Positions 63,876 through 64,000 of a stretch of 64,000 bases of DNA are shown here, in pieces. Under the pieces are notes generated by a model. That model made no database searches. It saw nothing but the letters and a program-made list of their open reading frames with translations, and had not been told where the DNA came from. The position numbers were made by a program, and so were the translations under genes. Source of the DNA: Vibrio algarum (GTDB lineage: Bacteria > Pseudomonadota > Gammaproteobacteria > Enterobacterales > Vibrionaceae); contig NZ_JAQLOI010000003.1 in the NCBI RefSeq assembly GCF_028204155.1, positions 744,001 to 808,000 on the forward strand, read 5' to 3'. The first letter of the stretch is position 1. Every line of letters starts with the position of its first letter.

Positions 63876-64000
63876 GTCTTAGTTTATCAGCATACATGTT
63901 GATATCGGCAGCATGTAGTAGTTCATCAATATCAGAATCTGAATTAAGATTAATTGTATAACCGATACTCGCCTCTGGTGTAATGGTATCTTCTCCAGCT
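63856..64000 (-). CDS. C-terminal end of a GGDEF-domain protein (partial)
   Basis: The last 47 residues of a minus-strand gene that enters from the right edge. The sequence ASIGYTIN, then DSDIDELLHAADINMYADKL, is the closing helix pattern of GGDEF domains. Activity cannot be judged because the GGDEF loop is outside the window. It converges on another diguanylate cyclase. Confidence 0.8.
   Translation of the reverse strand, partial: AGEDTITPEASIGYTINLNSDSDIDELLHAADINMYADKLRQKKSHL

Overview
The window looks like an accessory-rich stretch of a Vibrionaceae chromosome, probably Vibrio or a close relative and possibly the second chromosome. This is inference from moderately AT-rich DNA, many TRAP transporters and c-di-GMP enzymes, a Vibrio-style scr sucrose block, a deoD-type phosphorylase and an RpoE/ChrR photo-oxidative stress block. 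No rRNA, tRNA, CRISPR array, prophage or intact insertion sequence was seen.

Layout. (1) 0.35-3.1 kb: a PAS-GGDEF diguanylate cyclase (frameshifted) converges on an HPt/HD-GYP phosphodiesterase. (2) 3.4-8.8 kb: sucrose PTS genes scrK, scrB, scrR (minus) and scrA (plus); the same 14-base operator lies in front of scrB and scrA. (3) 8.9-14.3 kb: DeoR regulator and glycerophosphodiesterase UgpQ, divergent from a TRAP transporter and a HAD phosphatase. (4) 14.4-19.2 kb: unknown membrane protein, alkyl/aryl sulfatase and small secreted or NifW-like proteins. (5) 19.3-29.8 kb: a tight 12-gene minus-strand block of ECF sigma factor, ChrR anti-sigma, YbgA-like protein, photolyase, lipid-modification enzymes and DUF proteins, with a LON-domain gene upstream that shares the same ECF-type promoter. 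(6) 30.1-32.0 kb: small unknown protein, DUF1439 lipoprotein and a periplasmic binding protein. (7) 32.0-41.7 kb and 48.3-54.2 kb: 4-hydroxyphenylacetate (homoprotocatechuate) catabolism. The lower pathway is hpaH-I-G1-G2-E-F-D plus an MFS permease and succinate-semialdehyde dehydrogenase, diverging from flavin reductase hpaC; a second group has a C2-type flavin hydroxylase, a TRAP transporter and regulators hpaA and hpaR. A palindrome like TTAAYATGTTAA recurs in three of these promoter regions. (8) 41.9-45.1 kb: metal efflux (DmeF) with its MarR regulator, a Cys-rich protein, a cytochrome c and a DUF411 protein. (9) 45.3-48.2 kb: MATE pump, LysR regulator and RidA. (10) 54.5-64 kb: deoD, a transposase-like double zinc-ribbon protein, a TPR/degenerate-GGDEF plus TPR/GGDEF pair, an EamA permease, YiaW/YiaV-like genes, another diguanylate cyclase and the tail of a further GGDEF gene.

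A cross-cutting observation is that ten genes are interrupted by a one-base (or equivalent) frameshift at or near a short homopolymer. In nine of them adding back a single base restores a family-typical protein. I read this mainly as homopolymer under-calling in the assembly rather than true gene decay. Interrupted genes are entered as one feature spanning both halves; where only the C-terminal tail is affected they are kept as CDS.
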